From the NCBI RefSeq assembly GCF_001267175.1, contig NZ_CP012358.1, forward strand, positions 124,001 to 188,000: a stretch of 64,000 bases of DNA, read 5' to 3'. The position numbers and the translations under genes were made by a program. Of this stretch, positions 33,098 to 44,373 are shown piece after piece. The notes under the pieces were generated by a model. That model did no database searches. It was not told the DNA's origin and saw only the letters and a program-made list of their open reading frames with translations. Numbering within the stretch: position 1 is the stretch's first letter; every line of letters starts with the position of its first letter. Source of the DNA: Thiopseudomonas alkaliphila. Lineage in GTDB: Bacteria; Pseudomonadota; Gammaproteobacteria; Pseudomonadales; Pseudomonadaceae.

Positions 33098-35092
33098 ATG
33101 TCGTTACTCAGTCATCAACTTGAGCTGCTTAGTCCAGCCCGTGATATTACCATTGCCAAAGAAGCCATTTTACACGGCGCCGATGCAGTTTACATTGGCG
33201 GCCCTAGTTTTGGTGCGCGGCATAGTGCCAGTAACAGTGTCAGCGATATTGCACAATTAGTTGAATTTGCTCACTTATTTCATGCCAAGGTGTTTGTCAC
33301 CATTAACACCATTTTGCATGACGATGAGCTAGAGCCAGCGCGTGAACTGGTTTATCAACTGTATGATGCAGGGGTTGATGCACTGATTGTGCAGGATATG
33401 GGGATTTTAGAAATGGATATCCCGCCCATTGAGTTACATGCCAGCACTCAAACTGATATCCGCACCCTAGATAAAGCAAAGTTCTTATCCCAAGCGGGCT
33501 TTTCTCAGTTGGTACTAGCCAGAGAGCTAAACCTGCAAGAAATTAAGCAAATCAGCAGCCAGGTTGACTCGGCGATTGAGTTTTTTATTCATGGCGCCTT
33601 GTGTGTGGCCTTTTCTGGGCAGTGCAATATCTCCCACGCCCAAACCGGTCGCAGTGCTAACCGCGGCGATTGCTCCCAAGCCTGTCGTTTGCCCTATACC
33701 CTCAAAGACGATCAGGGCCGCGTAGTGGCGTACGACAAGCATTTATTGTCAATGAAAGATAATAATCAAAGCGCTAACTTACGGGATTTAGTGGATGCGG
33801 GCGTGCGCTCATTTAAAATTGAAGGGCGCTATAAAGATGTCAGCTATGTAAAAAATATTACCGCTTACTATCGCCAATTATTGGACCAAATATTAGAGGA
33901 GCGTACTGATTTAACGCGTTCCTCCAGTGGCTTTGTCGAACACTTTTTTGTGCCTAATCCAGATAAAACCTTCCACCGCGGCAGTACCGATTATTTTGTG
34001 CAAGATCGCTTGATTGATATTGGTGCGTTTGATTCGCCCAAGTTTGTCGGTTTGCCAGTGGGTGAAATTTTGAGTGTAGGCAAACAGGATCTGACGGTAC
34101 AAACCACCGAGCCGCTCAGTAATGGCGATGGTTTAAACGTACTGCATAAGCGTGAGGTGGTCGGTTTTAGGGCTAATACTGCCCAGCCACTGTGTGAGTT
34201 TGAACAAGAGGGGCAGCAGTTTTATCAGTACCGCATCGTACCCAATGAAATGCCCCCCGAGCTTAAACAACTGCGTCCACAGCATGTGTTAAATCGCAAT
34301 ATGGACCACAATTGGCAGCAGGCACTGCTGAAACCCTCGGCTGAACGGCGCGTGCTGGTAGATTGGCAGGTGCAACTAACTGAGCAGCAGTTGTTGTTGA
34401 GTGCCAGCAGTGAGGAAGGGGTGCTGGCGCAGGCAAGTCTAGCGGGACCTTTTACCTTAGCTAACAATCCACAGCAGGCCACAGAGCAGCTAAAAGATAC
34501 CTTAACTAAACTAGGTACTACTATCTATCACGCCCAACGAATTGATTACCAAGCACAGCAGCCGTGGTTTGTGCCTAATTCCAAGCTTAAAGCCTTGCGC
34601 CGCGAAGTGATTGAGCAACTAACGGCTAATCGCCTATTGGCACATCCAAAAGGCAGTCGTAAAGCAGTCAGTAATCCGCCTCCGGTGTATCCTGATAGTC
34701 ATCTTACGTTTTTAGCCAACGTGTATAACGAAAAAGCCCGTGCCTTTTATAAACGTTATGGCGTTGAGCTAATTGATGCCGCTTATGAAGCCCATGAAGA
34801 AGCCGGCGAGGTGCCAGTGATGATCACCAAGCACTGTTTGCGCTTCTCGTTTAACTTGTGCCCCAAACAAGCCAAAGGCGTCACTGGTGTACGGACTAAA
34901 GTTAAAGATATGCAGTTGATTAATGGCGATGAAGTGCTGACGCTAAAGTTTGATTGTAAGCCGTGTGAAATGCACATTATTGGCAAAATGAAACACCACA
35001 TTTTGCAGCAGCCACAGCCTGGTAGTAACGCCAGTATGGTGGGTTTCATTACCCCAGATGATTTATTGAAAACCATTAAGCGAAAAAACTAA
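33098..35092 (+). CDS. rlhA: U32 family protein, 23S rRNA C2501 hydroxylation factor RlhA-like
   Basis: Peptidase-U32 family protein; the E. coli homologue RlhA (YdcP) is required for hydroxylation of cytidine 2501 in 23S rRNA. 664 aa from the ATG at 33098 (MSLLSHQLELLSPARD); the frame is open 7 codons further. Motifs: ELLSPARDITIAKEAILHGADAVYIGG, ELHASTQTDIR, FFIHGALCVAFSGQC with several Cys typical of U32 iron-sulfur proteins (SGRSNRGDCSQACRLPY-like segment), and C-terminal Cys in TKHCLRFSFNLCPKQ and KFDCKPCEMHI. Divergent from hrpA. Confidence 0.88.
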   Translation: MSLLSHQLELLSPARDITIAKEAILHGADAVYIGGPSFGARHSASNSVSDIAQLVEFAHLFHAKVFVTINTILHDDELEPARELVYQLYDAGVDALIVQDMGILEMDIPPIELHASTQTDIRTLDKAKFLSQAGFSQLVLARELNLQEIKQISSQVDSAIEFFIHGALCVAFSGQCNISHAQTGRSANRGDCSQACRLPYTLKDDQGRVVAYDKHLLSMKDNNQSANLRDLVDAGVRSFKIEGRYKDVSYVKNITAYYRQLLDQILEERTDLTRSSSGFVEHFFVPNPDKTFHRGSTDYFVQDRLIDIGAFDSPKFVGLPVGEILSVGKQDLTVQTTEPLSNGDGLNVLHKREVVGFRANTAQPLCEFEQEGQQFYQYRIVPNEMPPELKQLRPQHVLNRNMDHNWQQALLKPSAERRVLVDWQVQLTEQQLLLSASSEEGVLAQASLAGPFTLANNPQQATEQLKDTLTKLGTTIYHAQRIDYQAQQPWFVPNSKLKALRREVIEQLTANRLLAHPKGSRKAVSNPPPVYPDSHLTFLANVYNEKARAFYKRYGVELIDAAYEAHEEAGEVPVMITKHCLRFSFNLCPKQAKGVTGVRTKVKDMQLINGDEVLTLKFDCKPCEMHIIGKMKHHILQQPQPGSNASMVGFITPDDLLKTIKRKN

Positions 35093-36065
<973 letters not shown>

Positions 36066-36082
36066 GCAACGCGCTGCACAAG

Positions 36083-36115
36083 GCAAAACCCGTTCCGGCG
36101 GGTTTTGCTGTTTTT
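36083..36115 (+). terminator. Terminator after adk
   Basis: A perfect 10-bp stem (36083-36092 with 36099-36108), 6-nt loop, then TG and T5. Confidence 0.85.
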
Positions 36116-36144
36116 ACAGAAACTGTTTGTAGAAGAAGGGCACC

Positions 36145-36816
36145 ATGACCACTATTTTAGCCATCGATACTGCGACTGAAGCGTGTTCGGTTGCACTCAG
36201 TTATCAAGGGCAAGTGTTTCAGCACAGCGAAGTTATTCCTCGTGAGCACGCTCAGCGCCTATTGCCCATGATTGAGCAGGTATTACAAGCGGCCAATTGC
36301 CAGCTAAGTGAGGTTGAGGCGATTGCGTTTGGTCGAGGGCCTGGTGCCTTCACTGGTGTCAGAATTGCTGTTGGCATGGTTCAGGGCTTAGCTTTTGCTT
36401 TGGCCTGTCCTGTGTTACCGGTGTCGAATCTTGCTGCCTTAGCTCAGCGTGCCTATCGTGAACAGGGCGCCACTGAAGTCGCAGCCGCAATTGATGCGCG
36501 AATGAATGAAGTCTACTGGGGCTGTTATCAATTGCAGCAAGGAGAAATGCGCTTAGTCGGAACTGAAGCGGTGCTGGCACCTGAGCAAGTTAGTTTGCCA
36601 GCGGCTTTTAATTCTGAAAATTTGTGGGCGATTGGTACCGGCTGGCAAACCTTTGCTGACAGCCTAGCCGTGCAGCCAACATATCTGGCGCAACAGCACT
36701 TACCGGATGCACTAGATATTTTACAACTAGCCCAGTTTGCATGGCAGCGAGGCGAGCAGTTAGCGGCAGAGCAAGCCCAGCCGGTGTATTTGCGTAACAA
36801 CATTGCAACACCTTAG
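36145..36816 (+). CDS. tsaB: tRNA threonylcarbamoyladenosine biosynthesis protein TsaB
   Basis: Partner of TsaD/TsaE in t6A37 tRNA modification. 223 aa. ASKHA-fold N-terminus [19 protein letters not shown], then [19 protein letters not shown] and [15 protein letters not shown]. The family lacks the full catalytic site of TsaD, as here. AGAAGGGC upstream of the ATG. rsmJ follows after 11 nt. Confidence 0.94.
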   Translation: MTTILAIDTATEACSVALSYQGQVFQHSEVIPREHAQRLLPMIEQVLQAANCQLSEVEAIAFGRGPGAFTGVRIAVGMVQGLAFALACPVLPVSNLAALAQRAYREQGATEVAAAIDARMNEVYWGCYQLQQGEMRLVGTEAVLAPEQVSLPAAFNSENLWAIGTGWQTFADSLAVQPTYLAQQHLPDALDILQLAQFAWQRGEQLAAEQAQPVYLRNNIATP

Positions 36817-36827
36817 CAGGCAAATTA

Positions 36828-37631
36828 ATGCTGTTAGAGAATCCATCGGTCAAAATTGTCGTGCAAGCGCTGCTGCCTGAATTACGCTCAGTAGCTAAAC
36901 AGCTTGCCGAAGAGTTAGCACTGCCTTTAGTGGCCGTTAATAATACCCCTAGTGATGCTGAGTTTGCTTTGCAATGGGGGCCACAGGGATTATGGCTGCA
37001 AGAGTTAGGTAAGAAGGCACCAGGGCCGGTTCAGGTTGACTTTGTTAGCGGAGCGGCTGCCCATCGTCGCCAATTTGGCGGGGGCAGTGGGCAAATGATT
37101 GCTAAAGCGGTGGGGATACAAAGTGGTGTGCGGCCGAGTATTTTAGATGCGACGGCGGGTTTAGGCCGTGATGCCTTTGTGTTAGCTTGTCTTGATTGCC
37201 CAGTCATCATGATTGAACGCCAGCCAGTGATCGCTGCTTTGTTAGCCGACGGTTTAACCAGAGCGGCACTGAGTCCAGAGGTAGCACCTATTGCTCAGCG
37301 TATGCGTTTGCTCACAGGCGATGCAATAAGTCTAATGCAAGACTGGCAAGAGCAAGCACCGCAAGTGATTCATTTAGATCCAATGTTTCCAGAGCGCGAT
37401 AAAAGCGCGTTAGTGAAAAAAGAAATGCGGGCATTTAAGCCGATTGTCGGCGATGATCAAGATCAGGCGCAGTTACTTGCAGCAGCGCTCGCCTTAGCGA
37501 GTCATCGGGTGGTCGTTAAACGCCCACGTAAAGCCCCAGCAATTGATGGCATTGAGCCTAGCTATGTGCTGACGGGTAAATCCAGTCGCTATGATATTTA
37601 CACTAAGAAATCGCTGAAAGCGACTGATTAG
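36828..37631 (+). CDS. rsmJ: 16S rRNA (guanine(1516)-N(2))-methyltransferase
   Basis: SAM-dependent methyltransferase of G1516 in 16S rRNA. 267 aa. SAM-binding [15 protein letters not shown], adjacent acidic IERQP, and catalytic-loop [20 protein letters not shown], all characteristic of RsmJ (former YhiQ). [23 protein letters not shown] precedes. Likely co-transcribed with tsaB and with the DUF1653 gene 24 nt downstream. Confidence 0.93.
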   Translation: MLLENPSVKIVVQALLPELRSVAKQLAEELALPLVAVNNTPSDAEFALQWGPQGLWLQELGKKAPGPVQVDFVSGAAAHRRQFGGGSGQMIAKAVGIQSGVRPSILDATAGLGRDAFVLACLDCPVIMIERQPVIAALLADGLTRAALSPEVAPIAQRMRLLTGDAISLMQDWQEQAPQVIHLDPMFPERDKSALVKKEMRAFKPIVGDDQDQAQLLAAALALASHRVVVKRPRKAPAIDGIEPSYVLTGKSSRYDIYTKKSLKATD

Positions 37632-37655
37632 AGCCATTCACTTAGAACGTTATTT

Positions 37656-37883
37656 ATGAAGATTCAACCAGGCATTTATCAGCACTACAAAGGTCCTTTA
37701 TATCGCGTGATAGGTGCCGCTCGGCATTCTGAAACCGAAGAGTGGCTAGTGACTTATCAAACCCTGTATGGTGAGTTTGATTTGTGGGTACGGCCTTTAG
37801 CAATGTTTTTAGCAACGGTTACCCTTGACTCAGGGGAGCAAGTGGCGCGTTTTAAACTGCTACAGCCTTTAGCCCCTTTGTAA
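37656..37883 (+). CDS. DUF1653 domain protein
   Basis: Small conserved protein of unknown function. 75 aa, essentially one DUF1653 domain: GIYQHYKGPLYRVIGAARHSETEEWLVTYQ, then YGEFDLWVRPLAMF. No signal peptide or membrane helix. In Pseudomonas a gene of this family also sits near topA (from memory). Possibly the third gene of a tsaB-rsmJ operon. Confidence 0.82.
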   Translation: MKIQPGIYQHYKGPLYRVIGAARHSETEEWLVTYQTLYGEFDLWVRPLAMFLATVTLDSGEQVARFKLLQPLAPL

Positions 37884-38006
37884 CCTTTTGTCTCGGTCTG
37901 TCAGGGTGCACAGAAACTAGAGTTAAAGGGGTTGAAGGCGCAGAATAGGTACAGGTTACTCGCTTAAAACTGAGGCAAAATTGCCAGACAAATAGCAGGT
38001 CATTAC

Positions 38007-38035
38007 TTGACCTCAGCTGTGAGCCGCTATATATA
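38007..38035 (+). promoter_or_regulatory. Promoter of topA
   Basis: TTGACC (38007-38012), exact 17-nt spacer, TATATA (38030-38035). The leader would be about 69 nt before the ATG at 38111. Confidence 0.6.
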
Positions 38036-38110
38036 TCGTGGCAAATTTTATTTAGTGCAGTGGAAAATCGATCACTGCCATGCATATTCAAATTAGGAAA
38101 CTACCAACCA

Positions 38111-40705
38111 ATGGGTAAATCGCTGGTTATCGTCGAGTCCCCGGCTAAAGCCAAGACCATCAATAAATATTTAGGCAATGACTACATTGTGAAATCCAGT
38201 GTGGGTCACATTCGAGACTTGCCAACCAGTGGCTCGGGTGGTGCAAAGAAAGCCAGCACCGCTAAAGAGCTTAAATTAACGCCCCAAGAAAAAGCCCAAC
38301 GCCAATTAGTAGCGCGTATGGGGGTTGATCCTGAGCATGGTTGGAAGGCCCGCTATGAAATTTTGCCGGGCAAAGAAAAAGTCATTGAAGAGCTGCGCCG
38401 TCTGGCTAAAGATGCCGACACCATCTATCTGGCAACGGACTTGGATAGAGAAGGAGAGGCGATTGCTTGGCACTTAAAAGAAGCAATTGGTGGCGATGAC
38501 ACACGCTATAAGCGCGTGGTATTTAACGAAATTACCAAAAAAGCCATTCAACAAGCTTTTGCTGAACCCGGCGAGTTAAATATTGATCAAGTCAATGCCC
38601 AGCAAGCCCGTCGTTTTCTTGATCGGGTAGTAGGGTTTATGGTTTCACCCTTGCTATGGAAGAAAATTGCCCGTGGCTTATCCGCCGGTCGCGTGCAATC
38701 AGTTGCCGTTAAATTAGTGGTCGAGCGGGAAAAAGAAATTCGTGCGTTTATTCCAGAAGAGTTTTGGCAAGTACACGCTGAGCTGGCCAATCAGGAAAAA
38801 AACCAAGCACGCTTTGAAGTCACCCGTGAGGCAGGTAAGGCATTTCGCCCAGTCAGTGAAGCACAAACCAAGGTAGCGCTAGCAAAGCTTCAAGCGGCTA
38901 CCTACCAGTTAGTTAAACGCGAAGATAAGCCAACCAGCACTAAGCCAACCGCGCCCTATATCACCTCAACCTTGCAACAAGCGGCCAGTACGCGCTTGGG
39001 ATTTGGGGTGAAAAAAACCATGACCCTTGCTCAGCGATTGTATGAAGCAGGGTATATCACCTATATGCGTACCGACTCGACTAACTTGTCGCAAGATGCC
39101 ATAGAGATGGTGCGCGGCTTTATTGAAAGCGAGTATGGCAAAAAATATTTACCGGCTAAACCCAGTGTTTACAGCAGTAAAGAGGGCGCACAAGAGGCTC
39201 ACGAAGCGATTCGCCCCTCAGATGTGAGTCGCTTACCTACGCAATTAAGCGGCATGGAGCGTGATGCAGAGCGCCTGTATGAGTTAATTTGGCGTCAATT
39301 TGTGGCCTGTCAAATGACCCCAGCAGAGTACCTCTCAAGTAGCTTAACTGTTGAGGCGGCTGAGTTTGAGTTGCGTGCTCGGGGTCGTATTCTGAAATTT
39401 GATGGTTTTACTCGGGTGCAGCCACCCCAAGGCAAATCGGCAGAAGATGCTGTATTACCTGATATGCAGCAAGGTGAAGTGCTGAGCTTACAAAAGCTTG
39501 ATCCAAGCCAGCATTTTACCAAGCCACCGGCGCGTTACTCAGAGGCCAGTTTGGTGCGAGAGTTAGAAAAGCGTGGCATTGGTCGTCCCTCGACCTATGC
39601 CGCGATTATTTCAACCATTCAGGATCGTGGCTATGTCACCGTGCAAAACCGCCGTTTTTATGCGGAAAAAATGGGTGATATCGTCACTGAGCGCCTTGGG
39701 GAAAGCTTTGCCAACTTAATGGACTATGGTTTTACCGCGCAAATGGAAGAGCAGCTCGATGACGTAGCTCAAGGTCAGTTGCAGTGGAAACGCCTGCTGG
39801 ATGATTTCTATGGCGACTTTAAGCAAAAGCTTGAGCTGGCCGATAGTAAAGAAGGCGGCATGCGAGAAAATACCCCGACCTTAACTGATATACCATGTAA
39901 GGCCTGTGGTCGACCGATGGTGATTCGAACCGCCTCAACGGGTGTATTCTTAGGTTGCTCAGGTTACGCCCTGCCGCCTAAAGAGCGCTGCAAAGAAACC
40001 ATGAACTTGGTTCCGGGTAATGAAATTGCGGCCGATGATGAAGGCGAGTCTGAATCGTTGCTTTTGCGCCATAAGCGTCGTTGTCAAATTTGTGATACGG
40101 CGATGGATGCTTACTTAGTCGATGAAACCCGTAAGCTGCATGTGTGTGGTAATAATCCAGACTGCGAAGGATATGCGGTTGAGCAGGGACAATTCCGGAT
40201 TAAGGGCTACGAAGGCCCAAGCCTAGAGTGCGATAAGTGCGGCAGTGAAATGCAGCTGAAAACTGGGCGTTTCGGTAAGTTTTTTGGTTGTACTAATAGC
40301 GAGTGTAAAAACACCCGTAAACTGCTGCGTAATGGTGAAGCAGCGCCACCGAAGATGGATCCGGTGCCTATGCCTGAACTTAAATGTGAGAAGGTAGATG
40401 ACACCTACGTCCTGCGTGATGGCGCTTCGGGATTATTTTTAGCTGCCAGTCAGTTTCCAAAAAAACGTGAAACCCGCGCGCCTTTAGTGAAAGAAATTAT
40501 CCCGCATAAGGATGAAATTGATCCAAAACACCACTATCTAATGAGTGCGCCAACTGAGGATCCAGACGGTTTACCGACCATTATCCGCTATAGCCGCAAA
40601 AACAAAGAGCAATACGTACAGTCTGAAGTGGAGGGTAAAGCTACGGGCTGGCGTGCTTTTTATGATGGAAAACAATGGCAGGCCGAAGATAAGCGTAAAA
40701 AGTAA
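38111..40705 (+). CDS. topA: DNA topoisomerase I
   Basis: Type IA topoisomerase relaxing negative supercoils. 864 aa from the ATG at 38111 ([22 protein letters not shown]); the longer frame adds 17 unrelated residues. Toprim acidic motif [14 protein letters not shown], active-site Tyr318 in [11 protein letters not shown], then three to four C-terminal zinc-finger modules ([24 protein letters not shown] with partner Cys) and a basic tail ending DKRKK. Complete, no frameshift. Confidence 0.96.
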   Translation: MGKSLVIVESPAKAKTINKYLGNDYIVKSSVGHIRDLPTSGSGGAKKASTAKELKLTPQEKAQRQLVARMGVDPEHGWKARYEILPGKEKVIEELRRLAKDADTIYLATDLDREGEAIAWHLKEAIGGDDTRYKRVVFNEITKKAIQQAFAEPGELNIDQVNAQQARRFLDRVVGFMVSPLLWKKIARGLSAGRVQSVAVKLVVEREKEIRAFIPEEFWQVHAELANQEKNQARFEVTREAGKAFRPVSEAQTKVALAKLQAATYQLVKREDKPTSTKPTAPYITSTLQQAASTRLGFGVKKTMTLAQRLYEAGYITYMRTDSTNLSQDAIEMVRGFIESEYGKKYLPAKPSVYSSKEGAQEAHEAIRPSDVSRLPTQLSGMERDAERLYELIWRQFVACQMTPAEYLSSSLTVEAAEFELRARGRILKFDGFTRVQPPQGKSAEDAVLPDMQQGEVLSLQKLDPSQHFTKPPARYSEASLVRELEKRGIGRPSTYAAIISTIQDRGYVTVQNRRFYAEKMGDIVTERLGESFANLMDYGFTAQMEEQLDDVAQGQLQWKRLLDDFYGDFKQKLELADSKEGGMRENTPTLTDIPCKACGRPMVIRTASTGVFLGCSGYALPPKERCKETMNLVPGNEIAADDEGESESLLLRHKRRCQICDTAMDAYLVDETRKLHVCGNNPDCEGYAVEQGQFRIKGYEGPSLECDKCGSEMQLKTGRFGKFFGCTNSECKNTRKLLRNGEAAPPKMDPVPMPELKCEKVDDTYVLRDGASGLFLAASQFPKKRETRAPLVKEIIPHKDEIDPKHHYLMSAPTEDPDGLPTIIRYSRKNKEQYVQSEVEGKATGWRAFYDGKQWQAEDKRKK

Positions 40706-40721
40706 ACGGCTGCTAAGTGCT

Positions 40722-40764
40722 AACTGCCTGCAGTGGTTTAACCACCGCGGGCAGTTTTGTTTTA
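40722..40764 (+). terminator. Terminator after topA
   Basis: Outer stem 40722-40728 with 40750-40756, inner self-complementary GTGGTTTAACCAC, then a T-rich tract TTTTGTTTTATT. Confidence 0.78.
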
Positions 40765-40797
40765 TTAAAATAATTTTTTAAGAGTTTAACCTTAATT

Positions 40798-41043
40798 ATG
40801 TCGTCATCGTTTTTAGAAATTGTTGAATTATCCGACGGTCGCATTGTGTTGCGCCGCTCTGAAGAAGAACAGCCTTTAGTGACCTTAACCTTTTCCCCAG
40901 AAGTTAAGTCGTTTCTGCAAGAGCGTTATATTGATGTAGCCAAAGCCATGTTCCATACCGGTTTACAAAAAGCGGGGGGCTTAGAGGAAAACGAAGTCTG
41001 GTTGGACGATGAGGATGAAGATGCCTCCAGTACCATTCACTGA
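40798..41043 (+). CDS. Conserved hypothetical protein
   Basis: 81 aa, cytoplasmic, no recognised domain. Begins MSSSFLEIVELSDGRIVLRRSEEE and ends in an acidic stretch (DDEDEDASS). I recall a similar short protein beside topA/sulA/lexA in Pseudomonas; I do not know its function. No Shine-Dalgarno match is obvious in the A/T-rich leader. Standalone between the topA terminator and a pseudouridine synthase gene. Confidence 0.75.
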   Translation: MSSSFLEIVELSDGRIVLRRSEEEQPLVTLTFSPEVKSFLQERYIDVAKAMFHTGLQKAGGLEENEVWLDDEDEDASSTIH

Positions 41044-41088
41044 CTGTCAGTGATTAATTTTAGCTGTTGCCTGTTAGGTATTGCATAA

Positions 41089-41991
41089 ATGCATCGGCAT
41101 AACTCTGCGCTGATTGGTGCCAGCCGCGTGCATCTGCCTGCAGGTAATTGGCCTACGGTGTATGCTTTTTTATGTGAGCATTTTGCCCAAGTATCAGCGG
41201 AACAATGGCAACAGCGTTTTAGCCGGGGGCGGGTGTTAGATCAAGACGCTCACCCCTTAGCGCTCGATACACCTTATCAGCAAGGGCAGCGGGTGTATTA
41301 TTTTCGCGAAGTAGCGAAAGAAACGCCGGTGCCGTTTCAGGCAGATATTTTGTTTCAGAATGACGATTTATTGGTGGTGGATAAACCTCACTTTTTACCG
41401 GTGAGTCCGGTGGGCGTGTACGTTGAAGAAACCCTGCAGCGACGGCTAATGAGACAGTTAAATAATCCGCAGCTCACTCCGATTCATCGTCTAGATCGTT
41501 TAACCGCAGGTTTAATTTTATTTTCGACTAATTCCGTCACGCGAGATGCCTATCAGCGCTTATTTCGTGAGCAGCAAGTGAAAAAGCGTTATGAAGCCTT
41601 GGCTGCACCATTGCCTGAGCTTAGTTTTCCACGTGTGCATTGCTCTCGTTTAGTTAAGGGCGAGCCGTTCTTTTGCATGCAAGAGATTGCAGGTGAAGCG
41701 AACAGTGAAACGCGCATTGAAGTGGCAGAAAAACAAGCGGATTATTGGCGTTATGCGCTGTATCCGGTTTCAGGTAAAAAGCATCAATTACGAGTGCATT
41801 TGGCCAGTTTAGGCGCGCCCATTATTAATGATGATTTTTATCCTCAGGTGTTACCTGAGCAAGTGGATAATTTCAGCGCGCCCTTACAGCTATTAGCCAC
41901 CGACTTGTGGTTCACAGATCCAGTGACGCAGCAGCCCTTACATTTTAAAACACAGCGTCATTTAGCGCCGTTGGTTAATCTTGCTAACTAA
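41089..41991 (+). CDS. RluA-family RNA pseudouridine synthase
   Basis: Pseudouridine synthase, target RNA unknown. 300 aa. Catalytic Asp136 in HRLDRLTAGLILFS; VVDKPHFLPVSPVG precedes, and the C-terminal YPVSGKKHQLRVHLASLGAPIINDDFYP motif is typical of the RluA/TruC branch. The N-terminal ~80 residues could be an S4-like module. The start ATG at 41089 lacks a clear ribosome-binding site, so the exact start is uncertain. Confidence 0.88.
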   Translation: MHRHNSALIGASRVHLPAGNWPTVYAFLCEHFAQVSAEQWQQRFSRGRVLDQDAHPLALDTPYQQGQRVYYFREVAKETPVPFQADILFQNDDLLVVDKPHFLPVSPVGVYVEETLQRRLMRQLNNPQLTPIHRLDRLTAGLILFSTNSVTRDAYQRLFREQQVKKRYEALAAPLPELSFPRVHCSRLVKGEPFFCMQEIAGEANSETRIEVAEKQADYWRYALYPVSGKKHQLRVHLASLGAPIINDDFYPQVLPEQVDNFSAPLQLLATDLWFTDPVTQQPLHFKTQRHLAPLVNLAN

Positions 41992-41994
41992 AAA

Positions 41995-42027
41995 CGCTCA
42001 GGCGCCATAAGCGACTGAGCATTTTTA
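41995..42027. terminator. Bidirectional terminator between pseudouridine synthase and heme receptor genes
   Basis: A 10-bp stem with one mismatch (41996-42005 with 42011-42020), T5 on the plus strand and T5 on the minus strand. Confidence 0.8.
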
Positions 42028-42039
42028 TGGAAGTTAGGA

Positions 42040-44241
42040 TTACATTTCCCAAACTAAATTAACTGCAGCGTAACGTCCTGGTTGACTAAAGCGTGCACTA
42101 TTAATATCACCGGTTTGTTGGCTTAGGCCACGCATATCAGCCCAGTGCCAATAGCGTTTATTGGTCAGGTTGTATAAGCCGGCATTGATTTGCAATTGCT
42201 CGCTCATTTGCCACCAACCATTTAAGTCTAGTACCCCGTAACCAGCAGTCTTAAACTGAGAAGGTAGTTGTTCGGTATTCACGCGATTTTTTGCAGCGAC
42301 TAAGGTCCAGTTAAGATCCCCACCAAAGGTGCCATTGGGTTGCTCATAGCCTAAGCCAAATACAGCTTTCAGTGGATCAACACTGTTAAGCGGTTGACCT
42401 GATTTTTTATCTTTACCGCGAGCATAGGCAAGGCTTGAGCGTGCTAGCCAACCTTCGCTAAAGCCGACCTCGTCTAAGAACAGTTCACCTTTGAGCTCGG
42501 CACCGTAAATAGTGACGCGATCTTGGTTGATGTATTGAAACTCGCCAAAGGGATAGCCGGGTTTATTAGAGGGGCGGCTGACTTGCTCAATAAAGTCATC
42601 GTAACGGTTATAAAACACAGCTAAGTCTAGATTACCGAGAGCGTAGTTAGCGCGTAATCCCAACTCAAAACTGTCACTGGTTTCGGCTTTTAGGCGGGTG
42701 TTGGCCAAGGTGCGGTACATGCCTGGATTTTCAAACTCACCGAAGATTTGTACAGCTTGAGGTGCACGATAGCCTGCGGCGTATTGTCCGTAGAGACTGT
42801 GTTGTGGGTTGAGTTGATAGGTTACTCCCAGCTTCGGTGACAGCATTGAGTCGGTAAAGGTGCTGGGGTTGGCATCTTGTGCTTGGCTATTTAGATAACG
42901 CTTGGTGGCATGGGGCTGCATTTTGTAATAGTCATAACGCAGGCCAGGTAAGAACGTCCACTGACCCCACTGGATTCGATCTTGGGCAAATAAGGCGTAT
43001 TCACTAGTGGTGGGGTCTGGAAAGTCACTAACCGGAAGCATTGGCTTACTAATACCCGTGCTGAGCAGGGTTTCTTGTCCCAGCCGTGCATCGCGGTTTT
43101 TATTGCGCTTGATTTCTAAACCATAGCTGAGCTGGTGCGCAGTGGCGCCCCAAGCGAATTCTGTTTGCGCCAAACTGTTTAGTACCCAGAGTTTTTCTTG
43201 GTATTTAGAATCACGACTACGGAAAGAGGCCGCACCCCGTGAAACGCGATCTTCATAGGTTTTTTGCCGGGTATCACTGGTTTGTTGGCTAAGCTGCGTG
43301 GTTAAGCGATCCAACCATGGTTGGTCTAACTGCCATTCATGTTGCAGGCTAAAGCGTTCACGCTCGGTGGTATCTTTAGCTTGCTGAGTACGAGTGGTTG
43401 CAGTGAGACTGTAGTTAGTTAAGACATTGGTGTCCGTATCTTGCGCAAAGCGATCATAGGTGAATTGTAAACGGTGCTGCTCATTAAGCTGCCAGCCGAG
43501 CTTAGCCAGTAAATTATCGCGGGTGTATTCTTGCGGATTGCTTTTTCCTCGGGCGTTACCGATGCCGCCAGTTTTACTGTGGCTATCGGTGGCTTGTCCA
43601 CTGCGTCGCCCAATATGCACTAGGGCATCAAGGTCACCGCTTTGTCCCGCCAGAGTAGCACTGCGTAACCAGCTATCATCGGAGCCGTCATAGCCCGTTT
43701 TTAAACGGAAAAAATGGTTTTTGCCATCGGCTAAATAATCCTGTGCGTCTTTACTGACAAAGCTGACCGCACCACCTAAGGCATCACTGCCGTATAAAGA
43801 ACTGGCTGGCCCGCGAATAATTTCTACTTGCTTGATGGTGTCTAAATCGATGTAGTCGCGCTGGGCACTTAAGAAACCACCAAAAGAAAAACTATCCGCC
43901 ACACTGACGCCATCCATTTGGGTGAGTACCCGATTGCCGCCCATGCCACGAATGTTAATGCCTGATAAACCAAAGCGACTATTGGTACCGCCAACCGATA
44001 ACCCGGGTTCATAGCGAATTAAATCTTGAATGTTTTTGATGTTCTGCTGATCAATTTCTTGCTCAGTGTGCACCGACACCACGCTGGGCACCTCGCTGAT
44101 TTTTTGCTCAGAACGAGTGGCAGAGACAGTAACGGCATTTAAGCGAGTCGCATTTTTAGGCGATTCAGCTTGCACCAGTGAAGGATTTAGACACAGAGCA
44201 ATCCATAACGGCTGTAAAGCAAAGGCAGAGGATAAACGCAT
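42040..44241 (-). CDS. TonB-dependent heme/hemoglobin-type outer membrane receptor
   Basis: Outer-membrane TonB-dependent receptor, heme/hemoglobin subfamily (PhuR/HmuR/HutA-like). 733 aa from the ATG at 44241, which has AGGAG upstream. Signal peptide about residues 1-25 (ends VQA), TonB box NAVTVSATRSE, plug domain with INIRGMGGNRVLTQMDGV and EIIRGPASSLYGSDALGGAV, then the beta-barrel. The heme-receptor box reads YRAPQAVQIFGEFENPGMYRTLANTRLK, with no His between the YRAP and NTRL elements. The final residues RYAAVNLVWEM end near an aromatic. Divergent from tonB-hemS-hmuTUV, which supports heme as ligand; a siderophore cannot be excluded. Confidence 0.88.
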   Translation of the reverse strand: MRLSSAFALQPLWIALCLNPSLVQAESPKNATRLNAVTVSATRSEQKISEVPSVVSVHTEQEIDQQNIKNIQDLIRYEPGLSVGGTNSRFGLSGINIRGMGGNRVLTQMDGVSVADSFSFGGFLSAQRDYIDLDTIKQVEIIRGPASSLYGSDALGGAVSFVSKDAQDYLADGKNHFFRLKTGYDGSDDSWLRSATLAGQSGDLDALVHIGRRSGQATDSHSKTGGIGNARGKSNPQEYTRDNLLAKLGWQLNEQHRLQFTYDRFAQDTDTNVLTNYSLTATTRTQQAKDTTERERFSLQHEWQLDQPWLDRLTTQLSQQTSDTRQKTYEDRVSRGAASFRSRDSKYQEKLWVLNSLAQTEFAWGATAHQLSYGLEIKRNKNRDARLGQETLLSTGISKPMLPVSDFPDPTTSEYALFAQDRIQWGQWTFLPGLRYDYYKMQPHATKRYLNSQAQDANPSTFTDSMLSPKLGVTYQLNPQHSLYGQYAAGYRAPQAVQIFGEFENPGMYRTLANTRLKAETSDSFELGLRANYALGNLDLAVFYNRYDDFIEQVSRPSNKPGYPFGEFQYINQDRVTIYGAELKGELFLDEVGFSEGWLARSSLAYARGKDKKSGQPLNSVDPLKAVFGLGYEQPNGTFGGDLNWTLVAAKNRVNTEQLPSQFKTAGYGVLDLNGWWQMSEQLQINAGLYNLTNKRYWHWADMRGLSQQTGDINSARFSQPGRYAAVNLVWEM

Positions 44242-44322
44242 GGACAACAAACTCCTGAAGGGAAGTTAGACGTAAGGCAGATAGTTATTTTGCCCATACA
44301 CGATAAACGCTATTGATTATCA

Positions 44323-44341
44323 AATGCAAATGGTTCTTAAT
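44323..44341. promoter_or_regulatory. Candidate Fur box in the receptor/tonB divergent region
   Basis: AATGCAAATGGTTCTTAAT agrees with the extended Fur pattern AATGATAATnATTATCATT at about 12 of 18 positions by eye. It lies between two divergent iron/heme uptake units, where Fur control would be expected. Score is moderate only. Confidence 0.45.
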
Positions 44342-44373
44342 AGTGTTTGTTTTTAGGGAGTCTGTGTTTAACG

